A stretch of DNA of 16,087 nucleotides. Source: JBOHSA01 sp050732995. GTDB taxonomy: Bacteria; Gemmatimonadota; Gemmatimonadetes; Gemmatimonadales; GWC2-71-9. The stretch lies in NCBI GenBank assembly GCA_050732995.1, contig JBOHSA010000080.1, forward strand, positions 1 through 16,087, in the 5' to 3' direction. A model generated the notes under the pieces. It was given only the letters and a program-made list of their open reading frames with translations. It did no database searches and was not told the origin of the DNA. Of this stretch, positions 1 to 6,993 are shown one piece after another; position 1 is the stretch's first letter, and the number at the start of each line of letters is the position of its first letter. Made by a program: the position numbers and the translations under genes.

Positions 1-1
1 G

Positions 2-1198
2 CGGGAGGCGGCGCTGGCGGTCGGGCAGGGGGCGGCGCCGCCCGCGTTCCCGCCGGGCGCCCCGCGCGAGTTCGCGCCGGTCATCTCCGCGTTCGAGCGC
101 ATGGCGGCGGACGTGCGCCGCAGCCGCGAGGCCCTGGAGGAGGCGCGCCGCCGGACGGCGCTGGTCCTGGCCAACGTGGCCACGGGTGTCATCGCGGTGG
201 ACGACGGGCTCCGCGTCACGATCGCGAACCCGCGCGCCGAGGAGCTGCTGGGCGCGAAGCTCGAGCCGGGGGATCTCCTGCCGCAGGCCGCCCCGGGCGA
301 CTGGCTGCCGGTGTGGAACGCGGTCGGCGAGTACGTTGCGGGCAGCGGGGGGGGGGCCGGCGGGACGATCGCGGAGCGGGAGTTCGAGATCGCGGGCCGC
401 CAGATCCGGGTGCAGCTCGCGCCGCTGGGCCCCCGACCCGATGGCTGCGTCGTGGCGCTGGACGACGCCACCGCGCTCACTCGTGCCGCCCGCGTGCTCG
501 CGTGGGGGGAGATGGCGCGGCAGGTCGCCCACCAGATCAAGAACCCCCTCACGCCTATCCGGCTCGGCATCCAGCACCTGCAACGCGTGCGGGGGGGAGG
601 GGGAGGGGGGCGGGGTGGCGACAAGGCCAGCTTCGACGCCGCGCTCGAGGAGACGGCGGGCCGGATCCTCGCCGAGATCGATCGGCTGGACGCCATCGCC
701 CGGTCGTTCTCACGCTTCGGCGCCCCGCCGGCCTCCGTCGAGCTGCTGCCGCTCGAAGCGGTGGACCTGCGGGCGGTGGCCACGGAAGTCGTGCAGCTCT
801 ACGCGCTGGACGGCGCGACGCGCTTTGAGCTCGCTGCAGGCGGCGAGCCCGGACGCTCGGCCCGGGCCCACGCCCGGCGCGACGAGGTCAAGGAAGTGTT
901 GGTGAACCTCCTCGAGAACGCCCGGAGCGCGGGGGCGAAGCGCGTGGTCGTCCGGGTGGAGAACAGCGGGTGCCGCCTCGTCGTGGCGGACGACGGGCGC
1001 GGCGTCCCCCCCGAGGCGCTGCCCCGCGTGTTCGAGCCCACCTTCTCCACGACGTCCAGCGGCTCGGGCCTGGGGCTCGCGATCGCCCGCCGGCTGGTCG
1101 AGAGCTGGGGTGGGACCATCGGACTGACGAGCGAAGTGGGCCGGGGGACCACGGTTACCCTTAGCCTCCGGCGGGCGGGAAGGGGCGGGGCGGGGTGA
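2..1198 (+). CDS. NtrY-like membrane sensor histidine kinase (5' truncated)
   Basis: Only the cytoplasmic part is present: the frame is open to the window edge, so the Met at base 101 is probably internal and any sensor and membrane segments lie upstream. Residues are numbered from that Met. The stretch before it (ending AFERM) and the helix after it look like the end of a HAMP linker. A PAS-like domain follows at about 23-125, including GVIAVDDGLRVTIANPRAEE. The DHp domain has the H-box HQIKNPLTP with phospho-accepting His144. The ATPase domain shows an N-box with Asn269 and Asn273, G1 (DDGRGVP, 298-304), an F-box (FEPTFSTT) and G2 (GSGLGLAIAR). The HQIKNPLTP form is typical of NtrY-type kinases, which usually sit beside a σ54-dependent regulator; that partner would be outside the window. 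A glycine run at 165-173 between the two DHp helices is unusual. The kinase family is certain; the NtrY assignment is likely. Confidence 0.93.
   Translation, partial: REAALAVGQGAAPPAFPPGAPREFAPVISAFERMAADVRRSREALEEARRRTALVLANVATGVIAVDDGLRVTIANPRAEELLGAKLEPGDLLPQAAPGDWLPVWNAVGEYVAGSGGGAGGTIAEREFEIAGRQIRVQLAPLGPRPDGCVVALDDATALTRAARVLAWGEMARQVAHQIKNPLTPIRLGIQHLQRVRGGGGGGRGGDKASFDAALEETAGRILAEIDRLDAIARSFSRFGAPPASVELLPLEAVDLRAVATEVVQLYALDGATRFELAAGGEPGRSARAHARRDEVKEVLVNLLENARSAGAKRVVVRVENSGCRLVVADDGRGVPPEALPRVFEPTFSTTSSGSGLGLAIARRLVESWGGTIGLTSEVGRGTTVTLSLRRAGRGGAG
591..615 (+). other. G-quadruplex-type G-run cluster in coding strand
   Basis: Four G runs of 7, 5, 6 and 4 bases are separated by single bases (A, A, C). 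This is the classical pattern for a very stable intramolecular G-quadruplex. It lies on the coding strand, so it is also present in the mRNA. It encodes the glycine-rich loop between the two DHp helices of the sensor kinase. Folding is inferred from the pattern only. Confidence 0.7.
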
Positions 1199-1214
1199 CG
1201 CCCGTCACGCCTCC
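1189..1214 (+). terminator. Possible weak hairpin at the end of the kinase gene
   Basis: An inverted repeat overlaps the kinase stop codon. GTGAC (1195-1199) pairs with GTCAC (1204-1208) around a 4-base loop, and the stem is partly extended by further G-C pairs with mismatches. No T run follows, so it may end transcription weakly or only protect the 3' end. The rest of the 1199-1287 gap holds the start-site region of the next gene. Confidence 0.25.
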
Positions 1215-1217
1215 TGA

Positions 1218-1246
1218 TTGGAGATTTGGCGATCCTGTTACACATT
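1218..1246 (+). promoter_or_regulatory. Tentative promoter for the β-barrel/lipoprotein unit
   Basis: TTGGAG (1218-1223) and CACATT (1241-1246) are spaced by 17 bases in a locally A+T-rich patch within very G+C-rich DNA. The match to a σ70-type promoter is modest and the -10 box is poor. A promoter is expected here because the gap follows the kinase gene and the next gene begins at 1288. Confidence 0.3.
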
Positions 1247-1287
1247 AGGGGCGCCGTGCCACGCCCCCTTCACCGTCGAGGTGGATC

Positions 1288-2646
1288 GTGCGACATCGTT
1301 TCGTCCATCTGGGGCTCGCCGCGGGGCTCGTCGCCGGCGCCGCCTCCGCCGCCCGCGCGCAACTCGTCACCACCGACGCGCGCCGGGTGGGCGTGGGGGG
1401 ACTGAGTCTCCATCGCGGCGGCCCGCTCTCGCGCTACAATCCGGCGTACCGCGTCGTCCCGGCCCGGCCCGCGGAAGGCCCCCCGAAGCTCACCATGCCG
1501 ATCCCGATCGGCTTGTTCCAGTTCCTCAAGGATCATCCGCCGCGCGATTGGGACACCGATCCCCTCTTCAATCGCGACTCCAGCGCCTTCAATCCCATCG
1601 AAGCGCTGAACGTCGTGCTCCACCCGCCCGTGTTTTACGAGATCAAGGAAGTCCCGACGCCCACGAACGACGTCGAGTTCACGATCGGCAAGAACGAGCT
1701 CATCGCGGACCTGGGCAACACGCGCACCGTCATTCCCTCCGACGAATTCGGGCTGGGCGGGTCGAGTCGGCTGCTCGACCTCGGCGCCGGGGTCCTGGGA
1801 TTCCGATTCGGGGTGATGGGCTGGATGCACAACGACGTCGGGTTCCGGCTCGGGGACCGCCTGCGGGCCTTCCTCAAGGACGCCGAGCCGGCGGATACCA
1901 ACACGCGCTACAACATGCTCGTGGACGGCCTGGTGCAAGCGGGGTTCGCGCCCACCGTGAGCTATGCCGGCCGGCTGTTCGGCGATTCGACCCGGGGCCT
2001 CTATCTGGGCGGCGCGCTGCGGTACTACTTCGGAGCCGGCTACATCAAGGCCGACGGCGACGCCGGCTTCACGACCGGCGATACGCTCTTCTCGTCCAGC
2101 AATCCGCTGACCGAGGACATCGCCGCCCGGATCCGGAAATCCGAGTTGGGCAACTCGCTCGGCACGGGCTTCGGCGGTGATATCGGCCTCGTGTGGATCT
2201 CGGGGCCGATCGAGATCGGCCTGGGCGTCAACGACATCGGGGCCCTGCTCACGTGGTCGGACACGAAGATCGACAGCCTGCGCTGGGACGCGACGGGCGA
2301 TTCGATCGTCACGACCACCATCGCGAACGGCGTGGAGTCGAAGACCAAGCTCCCCGTGGCGTACGTGGCCAACGTGGCGTTCGGCGTGGGCGAGGGCACG
2401 ACCGTGGGCGCCGACATCGTCGACAACGGCCGCGGCACGGCGATCCACGTGGGGGGCGAGAAACGGCTTGGGGCGCTCGCGCTGCGGGCCGGCGTGGCGC
2501 GCGACCAACGCAAGCGGATGCAGTTCGGCTGGGGCGGCGGCGTCCGCTTCGGTCCGGTCAGCCTGGACGTCGGCTTCTTCACGCACAGCAACTCGTTCTC
2601 CGACGCGCGCGGCATCACCATGGCCACGTCCTTCTCGATCTACTAG
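1288..2646 (+). CDS. Outer-membrane β-barrel protein, FadL/TraF-like
   Basis: A 452-residue exported protein. The start is GTG with GAGGTGG a few bases upstream. The N-terminus has a charged start (MRHR), a hydrophobic core and an AARA|Q cleavage site after residue 24, so it is a signal peptidase I substrate. The mature N-terminus has a pattern (DARRVGVGGLSL, then RYNPAYR) like the N-terminal plug of FadL/TraF_2/PorV-type barrels, where GMGG and YNPA are typical. The rest is Gly-rich alternating β-strand sequence, and the protein ends in an aromatic residue (FSIY), as expected of a BAM substrate. Its gene is followed after 10 bases by a lipoprotein gene, suggesting co-transcription and perhaps a physical partnership. 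Substrate or role is unknown. Outer-membrane location is well supported; the subfamily is inference. Confidence 0.8.
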   Translation: MRHRFVHLGLAAGLVAGAASAARAQLVTTDARRVGVGGLSLHRGGPLSRYNPAYRVVPARPAEGPPKLTMPIPIGLFQFLKDHPPRDWDTDPLFNRDSSAFNPIEALNVVLHPPVFYEIKEVPTPTNDVEFTIGKNELIADLGNTRTVIPSDEFGLGGSSRLLDLGAGVLGFRFGVMGWMHNDVGFRLGDRLRAFLKDAEPADTNTRYNMLVDGLVQAGFAPTVSYAGRLFGDSTRGLYLGGALRYYFGAGYIKADGDAGFTTGDTLFSSSNPLTEDIAARIRKSELGNSLGTGFGGDIGLVWISGPIEIGLGVNDIGALLTWSDTKIDSLRWDATGDSIVTTTIANGVESKTKLPVAYVANVAFGVGEGTTVGADIVDNGRGTAIHVGGEKRLGALALRAGVARDQRKRMQFGWGGGVRFGPVSLDVGFFTHSNSFSDARGITMATSFSIY

Positions 2647-2656
2647 CGGGGGAATC

Positions 2657-3223
2657 ATGAAGGCGAACTGGCTCGGCGCGATGATCGTGGCCGCACTGCT
2701 GGCGGTCGCGTGCGGTGAAGGCCGCGTGATCTTCAACGTGGACGTCTACAGCTTCATGGCGGGGACGGGCGACGACACCCTCCGCTACCCCCCCCTGCCC
2801 GTGCCCAACATCCCGTCCGGGAGCCCGCCGATCACCGTCCAGAGCGAGAGCGTCAAAGTCGTGCTGGCCCCCGGGTTCGAGAACTCGGTCGTGCAGTCGG
2901 CGCACGTGGTGGGGATACTCGATCTGGACAATGCGACGGGAACCGGCAGCGTCACGGTGGACGTGTTCCTCTCCGCCGACTCGTCCATGGTGTTCACCGG
3001 GACCCCCGCGTTCGGCTTCGGCGGCAACGTGACCCCCGCAACGGTCACTACGGACACGGTCGACGTCGATCTCCTGAGCACGTTCAACTCCCTGTTCACC
3101 GGGAAGGCGGTCTGGCTGGGGTTCCGCGCCAATGTCACCAACACGGGTGCCACAGGAATGCAGGGCACGATCCGGTTGCGCGCGCTCGATCTCCGGGTGA
3201 TCGTGCAGGAGGACGTGTTCTAA
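2657..3223 (+). CDS. Lipoprotein of unknown function, partner of the upstream β-barrel
   Basis: 188 residues. ATG 2657 is chosen because GGGGGA lies directly upstream and because it gives a clean type II signal peptide ending LAVAC, with lipidated Cys19. Longer in-frame starts would run inside the preceding barrel gene. The mature part is rich in Thr, Val and Asn with short alternating hydrophobic stretches (SVKVVLAPGF, GSVTVDVFLSADSS, TIRLRALDLRVIV), suggesting an all-β sandwich. No cysteines beyond the lipid anchor and no catalytic motif are visible. It sits 10 bases after the FadL-like barrel gene, so the two are probably one transcript and may act together at the outer membrane. I do not recognise a named family. 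Confidence 0.8.
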   Translation: MKANWLGAMIVAALLAVACGEGRVIFNVDVYSFMAGTGDDTLRYPPLPVPNIPSGSPPITVQSESVKVVLAPGFENSVVQSAHVVGILDLDNATGTGSVTVDVFLSADSSMVFTGTPAFGFGGNVTPATVTTDTVDVDLLSTFNSLFTGKAVWLGFRANVTNTGATGMQGTIRLRALDLRVIVQEDVF

Positions 3224-3248
3224 GCCTCTGTTAGCCGCTCTTCCTTCG

Positions 3249-3254
3249 TACGAT
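3249..3254 (+). promoter_or_regulatory. -10-like hexamer TACGAT just before ispG
   Basis: TACGAT ends 9 bases before the ispG ATG. Transcription starting 6-8 bases after a -10 box would begin almost at the start codon, and no Shine-Dalgarno sequence is present, so a leaderless mRNA is plausible. No good -35 hexamer lies at normal spacing. Confidence 0.35.
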
Positions 3255-3263
3255 ATTCCCGCA

Positions 3264-4462
<1,199 letters not shown>

Positions 4463-4466
<4 letters not shown>

Positions 4467-4828
4467 ATCCGCTCCAGCTCGGTCAAGGTCCGTTGATCCC
4501 GCACGTTCCCAGTGTTGAGCGTGGACCGGGGCTCCAGCAGCATCACGGCGACTTCCTCCTCCGCCACCGGGCAATGCTCCACGCCCTTCGGAATGATCAC
4601 GAACTCACCCGGCTCGAGCCGGAGGTCCCGATCGCGGAGCCGGATAACCAGGCGGCCCGAGATCACGAGGAACAGCTCGTCCTCCGCCTCGTGATGATGC
4701 CAGACGAACTCGCCCCGGAACTTCACCAGTTTCACCTGGGTGTCGTTCACTTCCCCGACGATTTTCGGGCTCCAGTGCTCGGTGAAGCGGGCGAGCTTGT
4801 CGCGCAGATTGACCACGGTGACCGCCAT
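4463..4828 (-). CDS. Small single-domain cupin protein
   Basis: 121 residues. The start at 4828 is chosen over a longer in-frame Met because AAGGAG lies 6 bases upstream and because the family begins near MAVTVVNLRDKL. Cupin motif 1 is complete (G39, then H44-x-H46, Glu51, Gly58, within FVWHHHEAEDELFLVISG). Motif 2 is also complete (G74EFVIIPKGVEH85). The metal ligands His44, His46, Glu51 and His85 are all there, so it should bind one metal ion, perhaps in a small dioxygenase, isomerase or binding protein; the substrate cannot be read. It is the second gene of a csaA-cupin operon: its ribosome binding site overlaps the csaA stop codon, so the two are likely translationally coupled. It ends tail to tail with ispG, with overlapping stop codons. 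Confidence 0.88.
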
Positions 4829-4838
4829 GAAACGCTCC

Positions 4839-5174
4839 TTACCGGATGGGGCTGCCGACGGGAACCTCCCGATCGGGGTGCACCAGAACAATGTCGCCCG
4901 GCCCGAGCTCGACGCCCAGGGTCAATACCTCGGAATGGAAATCGGCGATCTGGCGTGGGGGAAAGTTCACGACCGCGAGCACGAGCTTCCCTACCAGGTC
5001 ATCCTTCCCGTAGTGCTTGAGGATCTGCACGCTGGACGTCTTGATCCCCAGCTTCCCGAAGTCGATCCGCAGCTTGTAGGCGGGCTTCCGGGCCTTGGGG
5101 AAGTCATCCACCTGCACGATCCGCCCCACCCGGATATCGATCTGGGCGAAGGCTTCGTACGTGATCTGGGCCAT
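4839..5174 (-). CDS. csaA: CsaA-type tRNA-binding (OB-fold) protein
   Basis: 111 residues, the usual length for CsaA. The sequence follows the family closely: IDIRVGRIVQVDDFPKARKP, then AYKLRIDFGKLGIKTSSVQI, AVVNFPPRQIADFHSEVLTLG and a final PDREVPVGSPI. CsaA is a homodimeric OB-fold protein related to the tRNA-binding domain of methionyl- and phenylalanyl-tRNA synthetases. It binds tRNA and has been reported to have export-related chaperone activity in Bacillus. ATG 5174 has GAGGA at good spacing. The downstream cupin gene begins 10 bases after the stop. The promoter should be in the 193-base divergent region shared with the β-barrel gene at 5368. Confidence 0.93.
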   Translation of the reverse strand: MAQITYEAFAQIDIRVGRIVQVDDFPKARKPAYKLRIDFGKLGIKTSSVQILKHYGKDDLVGKLVLAVVNFPPRQIADFHSEVLTLGVELGPGDIVLVHPDREVPVGSPIR

Positions 5175-5367
5175 CGCTGTCCTCGATTGAGGTCAGCCGG
5201 GGGCGCACCGGCGCCTCCAATGAAACCTCGGCGACCAGGGATAACGCAAGCGCCGACGGCCCCTTCCGGGGTCAGCGCGAGTGCGGTCGGCCGGGAGCGG
5301 AGCCTGGCACGTCGGTTGCGTTGCTGGGACGCCAGTAGAGCGGCGTCACCGATTACCGGAGGGCACT
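5175..5367. promoter_or_regulatory. Divergent control region between csaA and the β-barrel gene
   Basis: This 193-base gap must drive csaA-cupin leftward and the β-barrel gene rightward. Rightward I see TTGCGT (5316-5321) but no good -10 at 17 bases. Leftward, TTGCGT followed 18 bases later by TTTCAT is a weak candidate. A small hairpin, CCCC-TTCC-GGGG, lies at 5260-5271. No small gene or known riboswitch is evident. Confidence 0.4.
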
Positions 5368-6087
5368 ATGGGCGGGACCCGGATTCACGGCGTGCGGCGC
5401 GCGGTCGGCCTCCTCTTGGGGACAGGGCTCGCCGTAGTCGGCGCGGCTCGAGCGGATGCGCAGCTCAGGGAAGTCCGCACGCGCGGCTTCGGCGGCGGCG
5501 GGATCTTGATCGCCGAGCCGGTCGGCGAGTTCGCCAACTTCGTCGGCACCCACGGCGGGTTCGGTGGGGCGGTGACCTTCGGCCGCAACCTGGGGCTGCG
5601 CATCGGCGGGTCGCTGTTGATCTACGGCCACCAGAGCCGGCCCATCCCCCTCGCGGGAACGGGCGGGCTCATCGCGCTCGATCTCTCCACGAACAATTAC
5701 ATTGCCTCGCTCGGCCTCGGTCCCCAGGTGACTCTCGGTGAAGGACCGCTGCAGCTCTACGGGTACGGCACGGTGGGACTCGGCTACTTCGGGACGACCT
5801 CGTCGGTGAGCGGCTCGTACGACTACGAGCCCTTCGCCAGCACGACGAACTTCGATAACGCGACGCTGGCGCTCGAGACGGGCGGCGGACTGCAGATCCG
5901 GCTGGCGAACCCCCGCCGGCCCGTGTTTCTCGATTTGTCGGCGCGCTACGTCCGGAACGGCCGCGTGCGCTACGTCACCGAATCCGGCGTCCGCGAGAAC
6001 CCCGACGGCTCCTTCACGCTCTACCCGATCGAAAGCCAGGCGAATCTGGTGGTCTTTCAGATTGGGGTGTCGGTGGGATTGCGTTGA
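5368..6087 (+). CDS. Small outer-membrane β-barrel protein
   Basis: 239 residues. ATG 5368 is preferred over an earlier in-frame GTG because CGGAGGG lies just upstream and a proper signal peptide then begins (MGGTRIHGVRRAVGLLLGTG), with cleavage at ADA|Q after residue 31. The mature protein alternates polar and hydrophobic residues with Gly and aromatic girdle positions (GGSLLIYGH, LYGYGTVGLGYFG, VFLDLSARYVRNGRVRYV), as in 8-stranded OmpA/OmpW/opacity-type barrels, and it ends in the strand VVFQIGVSVGLR. The last residue is Arg rather than the usual aromatic, a slightly atypical β-signal. No peptidoglycan-binding domain follows. Its job is unknown. It appears to be a single-gene unit, closed by the hairpin at 6141-6166. 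Confidence 0.75.
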   Translation: MGGTRIHGVRRAVGLLLGTGLAVVGAARADAQLREVRTRGFGGGGILIAEPVGEFANFVGTHGGFGGAVTFGRNLGLRIGGSLLIYGHQSRPIPLAGTGGLIALDLSTNNYIASLGLGPQVTLGEGPLQLYGYGTVGLGYFGTTSSVSGSYDYEPFASTTNFDNATLALETGGGLQIRLANPRRPVFLDLSARYVRNGRVRYVTESGVRENPDGSFTLYPIESQANLVVFQIGVSVGLR

Positions 6088-6140
6088 GGCGTACCGAACA
6101 CCTCGGGTGAAACGTCGCCGAGAGCGACGCGTAGGGATCG

Positions 6141-6166
6141 GAGGGGCGCGGAGAGCCGCGCCCCTC
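6141..6166 (+). terminator. Strong perfect hairpin terminator
   Basis: An 11-base-pair perfect stem, GAGGGGCGCGG pairing with CCGCGCCCCTC, closes on the 4-base loop AGAG and is followed by TTCG. It lies 54 bases after the β-barrel stop codon. A smaller 6-bp hairpin (CGTCGC/GCGACG, 6113-6129) precedes it. The U tract is minimal, which is common in high-G+C genomes. Confidence 0.65.
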
Positions 6167-6179
6167 TTCGTGCGTGCAA

Positions 6180-6192
6180 GGGGGGGGGGGGG
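6180..6192 (+). repeat. Homopolymer of 13 G at a translation start
   Basis: Thirteen consecutive G lie immediately before the GTG at 6195 and just after a GTG at 6174 in the same frame. AAGGGG at its left edge may serve as the ribosome binding site. Such tracts are prone to slippage in replication and to assembly or sequencing error. Confidence 0.9.
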
Positions 6193-6194
6193 AC

Positions 6195-6950
6195 GTGACG
6201 GCTTCCACTGAACAGCGGCTCTCCGAGCTCAAGGTCGCGGCCCGCCGGGAATGGCAGCAGCGCCAGACGAGACGCTCGAAGCCGGCGCAGCAGCCGAAGC
6301 CCCGCGCGTGGCGAGGGCTGTTCTCCGAGCTGGTCCTGTCGCTTCTCAAGCTCCTGTTCGTCGTTTCGCTCCCGTTTGTCGTGCTGGTCCGGGCCGCCAC
6401 GTTTTTCTATGCCGACGAAGGCTATCCCGGGTGGCTGGCGCTCGCGGCCGCCGGGCTGCTCACCCTGGCGGTGCTGACGCTTTACGGCACGTGGCTGTCT
6501 CGCACGCTCACGGGGCGGGCGCGCATCGCGCTCGTGGCGAAGTGGGTCGCGCTGCCGCTCGTGCTGGGCTACTGCGGCTACGCGCTGGTGTATCTCTCCA
6601 GGTTGAACGCCAAGTCGCCGGCGGTCCGGGAGGCGTACCTGTCCACGCACCCGGTGCTGCGCATCGCGCTCTCGACCGTGATTCTGGCGGACGACGGTCT
6701 GGTGATCACCGATTTGCGGCGGCAGCCCGCGGATTACGCCCGAATGGGCTTGCCCGCGAACGAGCGCACGCTGCACTATCGCCAGGCCGACGGCTGGGTG
6801 CATGCGGTGGATCTGCGCACGGAGGGGCGGGGCGCCATGACGAATCGGATGGTGCAACTCTACTTTTGGGCGATGGGGTTCGAGACGCTGCGGCACACCG
6901 GGACGGGAGATCACCTCCACGTGCAGCTCGCACTGACACGGGGTCCCTGA
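6195..6950 (+). CDS. Three-helix membrane protein with a possible DD-peptidase-like C-terminal domain
   Basis: 251 residues from GTG 6195; an earlier GTG at 6174 would add seven residues encoded mostly by the G13 tract. The N-terminal 40 residues are strongly basic and charged, followed by helices at about 45-71, 79-100 and 112-134, so the N-terminus is predicted inside and the C-terminal 115 residues outside the inner membrane. The tail contains LHYRQADGWVHAVDLRT (His194, His203, Asp206) and GDHLHVQL (His240, His242). These resemble the H...AxD...HLHV zinc sites of Hedgehog/DD-peptidase-fold (M15/MepA-like) enzymes that cut peptidoglycan cross-links. The spacing is not the classical SxHxxGxAxD, so the domain may be divergent or inactive. 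Function beyond a membrane protein is inference. A terminator hairpin separates it from the previous gene; the next gene starts 43 bases after its stop. Confidence 0.75.
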   Translation: MTASTEQRLSELKVAARREWQQRQTRRSKPAQQPKPRAWRGLFSELVLSLLKLLFVVSLPFVVLVRAATFFYADEGYPGWLALAAAGLLTLAVLTLYGTWLSRTLTGRARIALVAKWVALPLVLGYCGYALVYLSRLNAKSPAVREAYLSTHPVLRIALSTVILADDGLVITDLRRQPADYARMGLPANERTLHYRQADGWVHAVDLRTEGRGAMTNRMVQLYFWAMGFETLRHTGTGDHLHVQLALTRGP

Positions 6951-6971
6951 CGCCCTCCCTAGACCGCGCCT

Positions 6972-6979
6972 GGTATATT
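6972..6979 (+). promoter_or_regulatory. Extended -10-like element before the haem/copper protein
   Basis: TATATT (6974-6979), preceded by TGG, resembles an extended -10 element in otherwise G+C-rich DNA. It ends 14 bases before ATG 6994, so the predicted leader is only about 7 bases and there is no ribosome binding site. No clear -35 hexamer is seen. Confidence 0.45.
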
Positions 6980-6993
6980 CCCCACGGACTCCG

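Noticed and set aside
2177..2656. N-terminal extension of the lipoprotein gene at 2657
   Set aside because: The extension overlaps the end of the barrel gene in another frame; the lipobox signal peptide and ribosome binding site place the start at 2657.
1270..2736. A 488-codon open frame on the minus strand
   Set aside because: It is antisense to the FadL-like barrel, which has a signal peptide, barrel pattern and ribosome binding site; the antisense protein has none of these.
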